A DNA stretch of 38,590 nt from an uncultured Mycoplasmatota bacterium (lineage in GTDB: Bacteria > Bacillota_I > Bacilli_A > RF39 > UBA660), in contig CANRVY010000015.1 of assembly GCA_947643405.1 (NCBI GenBank), forward strand, positions 1-38,590. Reading direction: 5' to 3'. The notes beneath the pieces were generated by a model, which saw only the letters and a program-made list of their open reading frames with translations, had not been told where the DNA came from and made no database searches. Positions 1 through 8,700 of this stretch are shown here, piece after piece. Position numbers and translations under genes: made by a program. The stretch's first letter is position 1, and every line of letters begins with the position of its first letter.

Positions 1-211
1 CGCCTCCCTTCAATTATAACAATAGAAGTTTGGCAAACACCCAACAAAAGTCTTGTATTCCAAATATATTTTACCACACTACATTATAATAGTAGATATT
101 TCATTATTTAAAAACCAACTTTATTTTTTCTATTCTTACAACACCAGTTGTAGTAGTAACAGTAATTACTTTGATAGAACGTCTATTTGAAATAACGCAT
201 TAATTCTATAT
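1..211. other. intergenic region with possible minus-strand promoter
   Basis: I see no convincing gene here. On the minus strand there is a TATAAT at 83-88, and an SD-like AGGGAGG lies at about 3-9. This suggests that the next minus-strand gene starts just left of the window. The plus-strand frame from base 1 is open for 36 codons but encodes nothing recognisable. Confidence 0.3.
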
Positions 212-259
212 AAAAAAACTGTTGATAAATAAATTCTTTTACTTATTTTCAACAGTTTT
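212..259 (-). terminator. intrinsic terminator after RNase J gene
   Basis: The arms AAAACTGTTGA and TCAACAGTTTT (215-225 and 249-259) pair perfectly and are followed on the minus strand by a T run. The hairpin lies directly downstream of the RNase J stop codon. Confidence 0.8.
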
Positions 260-263
260 ATTT

Positions 264-1910
264 TTATACTTCTTGCATCACAATTAAAATCATTGGCTTG
301 CATTCAGTTTGTTGGTAAAAATATTTTCCGACTTTATCACGTATTCCTGATTTAATTTTATTGAAATCTACATAATTTGGTTTAATATTTTCATTTACAA
401 TAGAAAGTGAAATACTTTCAGCTTCTTTAATTAAATCAATGTTATCTTTTACATAAATAAATCCACGGGTTAAAATTTCTGGTCCTGCCAATACTTTTTT
501 TGTTTCTTTATCCAAAGTTACTGTTACAATCACAATACCATTATCACTTAAAGCTTCACGGTCTTTTAATACAAGTTCTCCAATATCTCCTACTGTTTTT
601 CCATCAATTAAAATGTCATCTACTTTTACAGACTCACATTTGTCTTCTAATTTTCCATCAATAAATGTAACAATTTGACCATTTAGTTTCAATAATATAT
701 TCTCTTCTGGCATTCCTAAAGAGGCAGCTTTATTGGCACTCTCTACTTGATGACGATATTCTCCAATAATTGGAAAATAGTATTTTGGACTCATTAAATC
801 TAACATTAACATCAAATCTTCACTAGAAGCGTGATGAGATAAATATTGTTTACTTGATAAAATGATTAGGTTTGCCCCTAGTCTAGCAATACTATCATGC
901 ATTGCAGTTGCACTTTTTTCCATTCCATCATAAACAGGAGTCGCAAAAACCACTGTATCATTATTATTAATTTTAATAAATTTATCATAACCTCTAATAA
1001 TTCTTTTTAAATTAGAGAATGGCTTTTCTCTTTCATCAGAAATTAAAACGATAATTCCAGGGTCATTTACATGATGAATGTTTTCTAGTTTTGTTTTATC
1101 AAAGTTTAAATATCCCATTTCTAAAGCTTTTAATATGGTTGTTTCTAAACTTTTTCCTAGAATAACAACTTTTCTATTGGTCTTTAATACTTCTGTAAAT
1201 AACTCTTGAATTCGATAAAATTGTGCTCCTGAAATATTGATTAAAATTCTTTCTTCATTCCGATAAATAATTTCTCTAAATAAACTAGCAGTCCTATGTT
1301 TTGGAGATGTAAAACCTGCCTTATCTGCATATAAAGATTCGCTCATTAAGCATAATACACCTTGTTTTCCAACATAAGCAAGTTTTCCAATATCTGTTTT
1401 ATAAGCACCAACCATCGTTGGGTCAAATACAAAATTTCCAGTATAAAAAATAGCTCCGTCTGGTGTATAAATTACATATCCAACACTATCTGGAACAGAA
1501 TGTGTTACACTGATTGGGAAAATAGAAACTTTTCCAAAATTAATTTTTCGATGAGCTTTAATTTCCTTTAATTGATTTGTTTTAATTCCATCTTCTAAAA
1601 GAGTCATTTTAAGTAGTTCCATTGTAAAAGTGGTTCCATAAATTGGGACCTCTGGAAAATCTCCTATCATATCTGGAATTGCACCCATCTGCTCTTCATG
1701 ACCATGAGTAATAAAAAATCCTTTTATTCTCTCTTTATTTTCTTTTAGATAATCATAGTTAGGAATAATATAATCAACACCTAACATTTTATCATCTGCA
1801 TATTTTAAACCCGCATCAAATACAAAAATATCTTTGTCAACTTCTACAACATACATATTTTTACCAACTTCATTTAGTCCACCAAGACTAAATATTCTTA
1901 TTTTACTCAT
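264..1910 (-). CDS. RNase J family protein with degenerate metal-binding site (J2-like)
   Basis: The 548-residue protein has the RNase J layout: metallo-beta-lactamase core, beta-CASP insert and C-terminal domain, close to the ~555 residues of RNase J1. Active RNase J binds metals through HxHxDH, a later His, an Asp in TGDF and a His in the VHGE loop. Here the first motif reads HGHEEQ (69-74), keeping H69 and H71 but giving E73 for Asp and Q74 for His. H137 is kept, TGDF is TGNF (N159), and the VHGE loop is IIGE (I381). Four of seven expected ligands are therefore changed. In the family, RNase J2 subunits have weakened sites and pair with J1 in mRNA decay, so a J2-like structural or allosteric role is my inference. 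The start is fixed by AAAGGAG six bases before ATG. It is monocistronic, with its own promoter and terminator. Confidence 0.85.
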   Translation of the reverse strand: MSKIRIFSLGGLNEVGKNMYVVEVDKDIFVFDAGLKYADDKMLGVDYIIPNYDYLKENKERIKGFFITHGHEEQMGAIPDMIGDFPEVPIYGTTFTMELLKMTLLEDGIKTNQLKEIKAHRKINFGKVSIFPISVTHSVPDSVGYVIYTPDGAIFYTGNFVFDPTMVGAYKTDIGKLAYVGKQGVLCLMSESLYADKAGFTSPKHRTASLFREIIYRNEERILINISGAQFYRIQELFTEVLKTNRKVVILGKSLETTILKALEMGYLNFDKTKLENIHHVNDPGIIVLISDEREKPFSNLKRIIRGYDKFIKINNNDTVVFATPVYDGMEKSATAMHDSIARLGANLIILSSKQYLSHHASSEDLMLMLDLMSPKYYFPIIGEYRHQVESANKAASLGMPEENILLKLNGQIVTFIDGKLEDKCESVKVDDILIDGKTVGDIGELVLKDREALSDNGIVIVTVTLDKETKKVLAGPEILTRGFIYVKDNIDLIKEAESISLSIVNENIKPNYVDFNKIKSGIRDKVGKYFYQQTECKPMILIVMQEV

Positions 1911-1951
1911 TTTTTACTCCTTTCTTTTTTACAAATAAAAATGACTAATTC

Positions 1952-1980
1952 ATTATACCATAAAGGTTAAAATTAGTCTA
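1952..1980 (-). promoter_or_regulatory. promoter of RNase J gene inside an inverted repeat
   Basis: TAGACT (1975-1980), a 17-bp spacer and TATAAT (1952-1957) with an extended TG. The arms GACTAATT and AATTAGTC (1943-1950 and 1971-1978) flank the -10 and overlap the -35. This could be an operator or a DNA hairpin; that function is inferred. Confidence 0.55.
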
Positions 1981-1981
1981 T

Positions 1982-2413
1982 TTATCTTTGCTCATATTTA
2001 CTTAATGGTTTCCATAAAATTTTTACTTTAGAAAAATCACTATCTAAAGTTACTATTTGACCTCTTTCATCATACAAAGTTGCATAATCAATGCCTTGGG
2101 GCAAAACAGGATTTAATAGATAAAAATCTTCTACTTGACTACACTGAATTTTCCACCTTCTTTGTTTTAAATTAAACCGTAACAATTCTAGCCCTTTTAA
2201 ATCTTTATTCGCATATAAATATTCCAACCAATTTTCAGTTTTAGAAAGACTATCAAAAAAATAGACAGCTTTTCTAATGTCACCAACTAGCTGACTTCTT
2301 GCTCCACATTTTGGTTTTAGCCCTTCTACTATAATATTCGGCATTGCTTCTTTTTCTGTTAAATGATATACATAATGGTCCTGATTCCAAACAAATTCAT
2401 TGATGATAATCAT
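1982..2413 (-). CDS. small protein with ADP-ribosyltransferase-like N-terminal pattern (hypothetical)
   Basis: This 143-residue protein has no signal peptide or membrane segment. Its N-terminal part reads YHLT, then an Ile/Glu-Gly-Leu-Lys-Pro segment and a Val-Tyr-Phe-Phe strand. That resembles the H-h-T...GL.P...Y pattern of small ART-fold proteins (the KptA/DarT/DUF952-type neighbourhood). I cannot assign a family or activity, and the catalytic Glu is not obvious. AAGGAAG precedes the ATG and an extended -10 TATAAT lies at 2437-2442, so it is probably a single-gene unit. The preceding hairpins separate it from ybaK. It could equally be an unrelated DUF; the ART link is inference from a short motif. 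Confidence 0.6.
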   Translation of the reverse strand: MIIINEFVWNQDHYVYHLTEKEAMPNIIVEGLKPKCGARSQLVGDIRKAVYFFDSLSKTENWLEYLYANKDLKGLELLRFNLKQRRWKIQCSQVEDFYLLNPVLPQGIDYATLYDERGQIVTLDSDFSKVKILWKPLSKYEQR

Positions 2414-2436
2414 AAAAGCACTTCCTTTTGAGCCCT

Positions 2437-2442
2437 ATTATA
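2437..2442 (-). promoter_or_regulatory. extended -10 element for the ART-like gene
   Basis: TGATATAAT lies 24 bases before the ATG at 2413. The -35 is weak. Confidence 0.45.
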
Positions 2443-2489
2443 TCATAATACTCCCCATTGTTGTGATTTTTCTTACTTTAATAAAATTA

Positions 2490-2546
2490 GTACCAACCAT
2501 TTCGTTGGTACCAATACTAGGTTATAGGGTATTAAATCCCTTTATA
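2490..2546 (-). terminator. two hairpins downstream of ybaK
   Basis: GTACCAAC and GTTGGTAC (2490-2497 and 2504-2511) form a perfect 8-bp stem, followed on the minus strand by TAATTTT. A second weaker hairpin around TATAGGG/CCCTTTATA lies at 2524-2546. The first is a plausible terminator for the ybaK unit. Confidence 0.5.
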
Positions 2547-2576
2547 GTTCCTTTTTTATTTTCTACCCATTAAGGA

Positions 2577-3053
2577 TTATAAGGAAACAATAATATGGTC
2601 TATCTTATAAGGAATTACTTTCTTTAATGAATCTAATGATAATTCTACTTGATAACCTATCTTTCCGCCACTAAAAATAATTGTTTCATGATTTTGTGCT
2701 GAACTATCAATAACCGTTTCAAATTGTTTTTTCATTCCAATTGGAGAACAACCTCCATGGATGTATCCCGTTAATCCTAATAAATCTTTTGATTTAACCA
2801 TTTCAATACTTTTTTCTCCTACTGCTTTTGCTGCTTTTTTTAAATCTAATTCTTCTGCAACAGGTATCATAAAAACATAATTCTTTTTACTTTTTGATGT
2901 TGTTACAAGAGTTTTAAAAACATGTGCGACATCTTCATTTAAGACCTTTGCTACTTCTATTCCGCTAATTGCATCTGTCCCAACATAAGAATAATGCTTA
3001 TATGGGATTTTCTTTTGGTCTAAAAGTCTCATAACATTAGTTTTCTCTTCCAT
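2577..3053 (-). CDS. ybaK: YbaK/EbsC-type Cys-tRNA(Pro) deacylase
   Basis: The 158-residue protein matches the YbaK/EbsC family over its whole length. YbaK hydrolyses Cys mischarged on tRNA(Pro) in the cytoplasm, acting after prolyl-tRNA synthetase. The conserved catalytic Lys is seen in HVFKTLV (K47), followed by the VFMIPV strand, a basic AAKAVG segment and the GGCSPIG loop typical of the family. It overlaps the upstream NTP-pyrophosphohydrolase gene by 17 bases and has only a weak SD, so translational coupling is likely. Both genes are house-cleaning functions. The exact edited amino acid cannot be told from sequence alone. Confidence 0.9.
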   Translation of the reverse strand: MEEKTNVMRLLDQKKIPYKHYSYVGTDAISGIEVAKVLNEDVAHVFKTLVTTSKSKKNYVFMIPVAEELDLKKAAKAVGEKSIEMVKSKDLLGLTGYIHGGCSPIGMKKQFETVIDSSAQNHETIIFSGGKIGYQVELSLDSLKKVIPYKIDHIIVSL

Positions 3054-3351
3054 TCTCTATACTTTCTAAAAATATTTTCTCTTTAAAGCTCCCTCTATTC
3101 TGAGCCTTTTCTTTTCTTACTTTTTCAACATCTTCAAAAGTCCATCCATGAATATCTAATAATGTATAAATTACTTCCATAACATCTGCGATTTCTTCTA
3201 TATTTTGGTCACTCAAATATTCCTGAACTTCTTCTAACAATTTTTTATCTAATTCTTTTATAAACTCTTCATCAGATAAAATTCTAGTAGTTGGTACTTT
3301 GCCTTGTTCTTTTATAATATTGGGAATCAAATCTCTTACTAATTTCTGCAT
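3037..3351 (-). CDS. MazG-like nucleoside triphosphate pyrophosphohydrolase
   Basis: This 104-residue all-alpha protein begins with KLVRDLIPNII, the hallmark of the small COG4997-type NTP-pyrophosphohydrolases. It has the acidic metal-binding pairs LLEEVQEYL and EEIADVMEV expected for the MazG/PRA-PH fold. Such enzymes hydrolyse (often damaged) NTPs to NMP and PPi. The substrate is unknown. GGAGAG precedes the ATG and a consensus-like promoter lies directly upstream. The gene leads a two-gene operon with ybaK. Confidence 0.85.
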   Translation of the reverse strand: MQKLVRDLIPNIIKEQGKVPTTRILSDEEFIKELDKKLLEEVQEYLSDQNIEEIADVMEVIYTLLDIHGWTFEDVEKVRKEKAQNRGSFKEKIFLESIENGREN

Positions 3352-3373
3352 ATCTTTTCACTCTCCTAAAAAA

Positions 3374-3402
3374 ATTGTATCATATTTTTATAAAACTATC
3401 AA
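3374..3402 (-). promoter_or_regulatory. promoter of the NTP-pyrophosphohydrolase/ybaK operon
   Basis: TTGATA (3397-3402), a 17-bp spacer and TACAAT (3374-3379) with an extended TG. The -35 overlaps the stop codon of the DUF4186 gene. Confidence 0.7.
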
Positions 3403-3746
3403 TGCTTTTTTATCCATGCCATAATAACACTTACAATATATTCTTGTTCTTCTTTTGTTAATTCTTTTCCCTTTTTTATTTTATGCCATTTTTCTAAGCA
3501 GCTTCTACAACAAGTTGCTGTTGCATGTTGCGCTATAAAAACTGGATGACCTTTCATTGGTGTCTGTTTTCCATCATTGGGAATAAAAGAAGGTGTTAAA
3601 CGGGTATGTATAAAATCATACGCATGCTTTTCTACGATATCCATTCCTTTTTCTTCTATATATAATTTTTCTTTTTGACTCAATGTGAATCTACTTCTAA
3701 ATGTTGATTTTTGTAGTTGTCCTAATATCAATTCTATTTTATCCAT
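3399..3746 (-). CDS. DUF4186 family protein
   Basis: The protein matches DUF4186. It has FRSRFTLSQKEKLYI near the start, GKQTPMKGHPVF in the centre, and the conserved QHATATCCRSCLEKWH with its Cys-Cys-x-x-Cys cluster, followed by a helix ending in VSVIMAWI. I place the start at the ATG at 3746 (115 residues, about the family length). The frame is open further upstream to a TTG at 3806, inside the preceding gene, and neither start has a good SD. Reading is probably coupled to the upstream zinc-ribbon gene, whose stop is 29 bases before this ATG. Function is unknown; the Cys/His set suggests metal binding (inference). Confidence 0.8.
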   Translation of the reverse strand: MDKIELILGQLQKSTFRSRFTLSQKEKLYIEEKGMDIVEKHAYDFIHTRLTPSFIPNDGKQTPMKGHPVFIAQHATATCCRSCLEKWHKIKKGKELTKEEQEYIVSVIMAWIKKH

Positions 3747-3774
3747 TTCAAAAAAGGAAGAGGATTTCTTTCTT

Positions 3775-4458
3775 TTAAAGTAAGATTTTAGGAACGATAT
3801 AAACAACTACAAAAAGGGTAACACAAATCGTTGGAACAAATACATACGCAAGTTTGTTTTTATCTATTTTGCTAATTTCATTGATGCCTTGTAATAAATA
3901 AACAAAATAAAATAAACTAGCGATAAATAAAATAAACATAGTAAGCTTCATAGAAAGAAATACGATAATGATAGAAATTGCAAGTGCTATCGTCATTATA
4001 ATAGAACATATTCCAACCATAGATGTGATAACTTTAAGTTCTGCTTTGGCTTTGAGTAATGAACCTGCTAATATATAAATCATAAAAATTGTAACTACAA
4101 ATCCTATTCCAATGAATAAAGTACCTAACAATAAAGTTTTTATGAATGGAATATCCCTACTGATAAAGAAACCATAACTAAATGCACTCGTCCCCTCTTT
4201 TAATAAACAATAAAAGAATAAGCCAAAAATAATAGAATTGAAAAGCATTGCTATAATACTAAATCCAACGTTTTTCTCTACTCCATATTTTTTTATAGTA
4301 TCAATTGGGGCTTTTATTAGCCCTTTCATAATTTCTAAAAATAAATTTATATAACCTCTTGCAGCTTGTTTCGTTTGTGTTAACGTATCTTTGCTGCTAC
4401 AAGTACATTCTGTTCCTTCTTCTAATGGTTTTCCACACTTAATACAAAATTTTGCCAT
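3775..4458 (-). CDS. zinc-ribbon multi-pass membrane protein
   Basis: It starts with a short zinc ribbon (CIKCG then CTC) and about 40 polar residues. Five or so hydrophobic segments follow, resembling small Yip1/DUF-type membrane proteins that carry an N-terminal ribbon. The ATG at 4458 is chosen because AAAGGAG lies eight bases upstream; a GTG three codons earlier overlaps that SD. The gene sits 14 bases after another zinc-ribbon membrane protein and before DUF4186, so the three form one operon. The role is not known. A scaffold or envelope stress function is a guess from architecture only. Confidence 0.75.
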   Translation of the reverse strand: MAKFCIKCGKPLEEGTECTCSSKDTLTQTKQAARGYINLFLEIMKGLIKAPIDTIKKYGVEKNVGFSIIAMLFNSIIFGLFFYCLLKEGTSAFSYGFFISRDIPFIKTLLLGTLFIGIGFVVTIFMIYILAGSLLKAKAELKVITSMVGICSIIMTIALAISIIIVFLSMKLTMFILFIASLFYFVYLLQGINEISKIDKNKLAYVFVPTICVTLFVVVYIVPKILL

Positions 4459-4472
4459 TTTTTTCACTCCTT

Positions 4473-5678
4473 TTAATATCTAGAAAAATAGTCTTCTAAA
4501 TGGTTGGCATCTACAATATAATATGTTTTATTCTTCATATGATATGAAAGATTCATATACGTATAACTTTCTCTGCTTTTTACCTGTTCTTGTGAAGCAC
4601 TATCTAAATACTTAATGCCATATTGATAATTTGCTTTAAAACGAAATTCCAAGTTTCCAAATTCATCTAAATTCACACTTGATAAAGTGATATTGGTAAA
4701 TTCAATGGTTGTTAAAATATTATAAGATTGCTTTAATTTTTCTTTTAATGCATTATATTTTTTCTCAATTGTTTCCGTATTTCCTTTTTCTATACTAAGG
4801 TGCTCTAAATCATCAAAGCTCTTATCCTCAATTGCACCTTCATATAAAATGGTTAAATCATTTTTAATAGACGTTTTTATTTTTTCTTGTTCTTCTTTCG
4901 TGATATCATTCAATGATACATTCACAGTGTAAGAACGTTTATAAATGCTTGGTGTTATTTCATCTTCTATTTGATATCCATTTTCTAGTTCAACAACTAC
5001 TTTCGTAGATGCTCTAAATACTTGTTTTAAAATATAAATGTCAGTTGTATCTGTAGAACTATTTTTATCTAAATAGTTCTCTTTTACCTCGATTCCAGCA
5101 TAGGTTATTTTCGCATTCTTCGGGACAATGATTTTAAAATCTTCTACAATTTTATCATTTGTTTCGGAAGAAGAAATTCTCCAATCATCAAAAAATAACA
5201 ACCATTTCTTTTTTTGTTTTATTAATGATATTCTCATTGTTTTTTCTTCTTTACTATCCTTTTCTGTATAAACAATGGAAGCAGATGCTGTTAGCTTATT
5301 GTTCCCATATTCGATATCTGTAATATGATAGTTTATGATTTTATTTTCTTTTAGTATTTCTTGATATATTTCTTTTGAGATAAAAGTCTTATCACCTTTT
5401 ATTTCTAAATAAGAATATAGTTTATTGATATCTCCATTTACCAATGCTTCCATATAACGTTCTGTCACTTTTTTAGGAGATAGCATATAAGATAAAAAGA
5501 TAAAGCTGAAACTAAAAAAAAGGATAATTATTGTAATGATTCCCATGATAGATTTTGTTTTCTTTGATAACTGTTTCCTTTCTTGGAATTCTTTTTTCTT
5601 TTCTTTTAATTTCTTTCCACATTCTTCACAAAATAATGCTTCTTTTTTATTTTTTGTTCCACATTCTTTACAATACAT
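4473..5678 (-). CDS. zinc-ribbon, single-pass membrane protein with large extracytoplasmic domain (TcaA-like layout)
   Basis: The N terminus carries a double CxxC ribbon (CKECG and CEECGKK). A basic linker and one transmembrane helix at about residues 44-67 follow, then roughly 330 extracytoplasmic residues, first an NTF2-like stretch (VTERYMEALVNGD) and then beta-rich sequence. This order (ribbon, TM, NTF2-like or repeated outer domains) is that of TcaA/YvbJ-type proteins linked to cell-wall antibiotic response. The match is architectural, not proven. The start is the ATG at 5678, with GAGGTG five bases upstream. A longer frame to 5726 would run through the promoter. It is first in a three-gene operon. 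Confidence 0.75.
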   Translation of the reverse strand: MYCKECGTKNKKEALFCEECGKKLKEKKKEFQERKQLSKKTKSIMGIITIIILFFSFSFIFLSYMLSPKKVTERYMEALVNGDINKLYSYLEIKGDKTFISKEIYQEILKENKIINYHITDIEYGNNKLTASASIVYTEKDSKEEKTMRISLIKQKKKWLLFFDDWRISSSETNDKIVEDFKIIVPKNAKITYAGIEVKENYLDKNSSTDTTDIYILKQVFRASTKVVVELENGYQIEDEITPSIYKRSYTVNVSLNDITKEEQEKIKTSIKNDLTILYEGAIEDKSFDDLEHLSIEKGNTETIEKKYNALKEKLKQSYNILTTIEFTNITLSSVNLDEFGNLEFRFKANYQYGIKYLDSASQEQVKSRESYTYMNLSYHMKNKTYYIVDANHLEDYFSRY

Positions 5679-5697
5679 ATTACACCTCACTATTTTA

Positions 5698-5726
5698 AAT
5701 TTACAGGGAAAGCAATTTTTTGTCAA
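5698..5726 (-). promoter_or_regulatory. promoter of zinc-ribbon operon
   Basis: A consensus TTGACA (5721-5726), a 17-bp spacer and TAAATT (5698-5703). A palindromic pair TTTCATG/CATGAAA (5743-5763) lies just upstream of the -35 and could be an operator. Confidence 0.6.
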
Positions 5727-5756
5727 GCATATCCTTTATAGTTTCATGGGAATTTC

Positions 5757-5784
5757 ATGAAAAAGAGCTTTATCAAAAAGCTCT
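5757..5784 (-). terminator. intrinsic terminator after protease gene
   Basis: The arms AGAGCTTT and AAAGCTCT (5764-5771 and 5777-5784) pair perfectly over a 5-base loop. A run of T follows on the minus strand. Confidence 0.85.
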
Positions 5785-5797
5785 AAAATTACAGTTA

Positions 5798-8700
5798 TTA
5801 AAATTGTTGTTCTATCGTTCCTTTTCCCATGATATCGTTTTTAATTCTAACATAATCCGTTGCATAAATTCTATTATCATTATTAATGTCAGCAGCTAAT
5901 AAATAAGCTCCATTTAAAGTTGTTTTTCCCATGATGTGATTTTTAATTTTGACATAATCCGTTGCATAAATTAGTCCATCACCGTTTACATCTCCTTTAA
6001 CCACAACTGTATAATGATATTCTTGGTTATTAAAACGAAGTGTAAATTTCATATTGGTTGCAATGGTTCCATTTGTAATTTCTACTCCATTCGCATTTTT
6101 GAAACTGGATAATGTTACTTTGGTGTTGCTAGAAAGTTTATTTCTTATATTGGCAATATTACTTCCTATTTGAAATCCTGTTACATAGTTTTCTTTTTTT
6201 GTTAAACCAAAAGAGTTTAAAACTTCATTTTCATTCAATTTCTTAGCTACGATTACAGTCACAATGCATTCTGCTTTTTTTCCATTTACAGTAGTGGCCG
6301 TTATGGTGGCTGTTCCACTCTTTATAGCCATCAAATTTCCAAATTCATCTACGGAAACAATATTGGTATCACTGGATTTCCAGTCCATAGAATTTGACAT
6401 GGTATGATTGGTTGGTTTTATTATAACGTTTAGTTTAACTCGCTCATTTTCTTCTAATTCTAGTTTACTTTTCTCCAAAGTGATTTCCGTTATTTCTATG
6501 TCTGGTAAAGTACTATCTACAACACTTACTTCTGTTATGATTTCAATTTTTCTACTTCCAATAGAAAATATCAAGTAAAGTTTTGTATTTCCAGCTTGTA
6601 ATCCTTTTAGTTGTCCAGTTTGATATTCGGCAATTTCTGGTTTTTCTATTTTGCTTTCATAAGTTGTTGGTAGTGTTACTGAATAGGAAATGGTTTCATT
6701 TTTCTTAACATTTACTTGTTCTAAAGCGGCTATTTTGGTAATTCCTTTTCCCAAATCTTGTTCTGGAAGAATTGTTAAATTGTGAAGAAAGCCAGCATAA
6801 CCTCCTACTGCTGAAAGATTGCTTTTATAATATACGTTTTCTGGAACTTTATAAGGGGCTTCTGTTATACTTTGTATGCCAATAAATCCTCCTATATTTT
6901 TATCTCCACTCACAATACTTTCGGAATAACTATTTTTTATCATTGTATTAGAATTAATTCCAATAAATCCTCCTACATTTTTAGGAGCACTTACATTTGC
7001 AGAAGCGGAACAGTCTTCAATGCTACTAATAGAAAAAGTGTTTCCAGCAAAGCCCCCCGTAGAAGCTAATTCATTAATTGAGGTAATATTTGTAATGGTT
7101 CCTGATAGGACATGAACGTTTTTTATTTTTCCGTTTGTAATAACCGATGAAAATCCTCCAATAGAATCTCCTGTTCCTGTACTTTTTATATTTTCAATAT
7201 ATAGATTTTGTACAGTCGCACGAGCATTATATTCTCCAATATTATAAAAAACTCCAGAATTTTTAGAAGAAATATTAGATAATGTATGTCCATTTCCTTC
7301 TAAAGTGCCATAAAATTCCATACTCGGATAATTATTGACATCTTTAAAATCCAAATCTGCTGTTAGTTGATAATATTTTCCTTTTGAATCCAATTGCATT
7401 AAATATAAAAATGTATTAACATCACCAATCAGATAAGGAGATGTTTCGGTTCCATCTCCACCGATATTTGGGAAAGTTACATTGAATGTTATAGTGTCTG
7501 ATGTTTGACTTATTACTTCTATGATAATGCCAGAATTGTTTCCATTAGAGTAATAGATTGTTTCTGCATCAAAATCATGATTGTCTACATCGATATTCTT
7601 ACCAAGTTTTGGACGATTTAAGTTTAGAGTTGCTTGGGAGATAGTTCCATTCCCATCTCCTAGTCCAGTCTCGTTTGGTCTAAACACAAAAATGTGGTCT
7701 AATTCTCCATGGTCTCCGCCCTCTTTATTTCCTGAATATTTATTTTTTTCATTGACACGATATACGATAATTCCGCTTTCATCTACAGAATAGGCTTCAT
7801 AGGTATCTTTTTTATCATGATATTCAATAACAAAGTATTCTTCTCCATCACTTGATAATTGTACTTTTACTGCTCTTTTTTCATTGGAATCTGTAAAATT
7901 TGGTTTTGATAGTGTAATATTTGTTGTGGTTTTATCGATGACTGGTAACGGTTGGTGCCAATTGGTTGCTTGGTTATATTCGCTGATAAAATAAGTCAAA
8001 AAGTTTTGTGGATTAGAACCGATTGTTGAACCCATGATATCAAAGAAACCGACTGGATTTCCTTTGGATGGAGCAAAACGATATAAATCAACATATCCTA
8101 AGGTATGTCCAAATTCATGAATGATTGTTCCATAAGTTCCTCTATTTAGTGAAAATAATCCAGCTGCATCAGAGTAATCATAGGCATAAAGTAAGTTATA
8201 AGAGACAACCCTTTTTCCTAATATGGTTGCACTTATGCCATAGTTATCCATTTTATGAGACCATAGTAAATCTCCCCAACCGACTGGATTATCTAGTACG
8301 CCTTTTCCTTCTACAAAAAATGATATAGCATCTACAATTCCATCATTTCCAGTATCAATATCAGTCGCTTTTATTCCTGCTTGTTCAATTTGACTAGATA
8401 CATAAGATGTTGCATTATTGATAAGTTCTGTTTCTCTTTGCAAGGATTCATTGGTGTCTTTATATCCAATTGGATTTGAATCACTATATTTTTGATAGTA
8501 TGCCATTGGATGAGGGTCTACATAAGAAACTACTTTTCCATCCTGCTTTGGAAAAAATTCTGTTGTAATGGATAGTTTTCCATAGCTTTCTCTTTCATAG
8601 TATTTTTTAAATGATGGAACTTTCACTTTTCCTGTTACGGTATCCATTGTAAAAAGTTCATCACTATTCATTATGATTTCTGCATTCGAAACGCTTTCAT

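Noticed and set aside
1-111. Plus-strand frame of 36 codons at the left edge as a gene end
   Set aside because: The residues match no pattern I know, and the region shows minus-strand promoter signals.
1362-1571. Short plus-strand open frames inside the RNase J, protease, ileS and other genes
   Set aside because: They lie antisense to well-supported genes, lack SD sites and have no recognisable sequence.
3747-3806. Longer DUF4186 start (TTG at 3806)
   Set aside because: It would lie inside the preceding gene, has no SD, and exceeds the usual family length.
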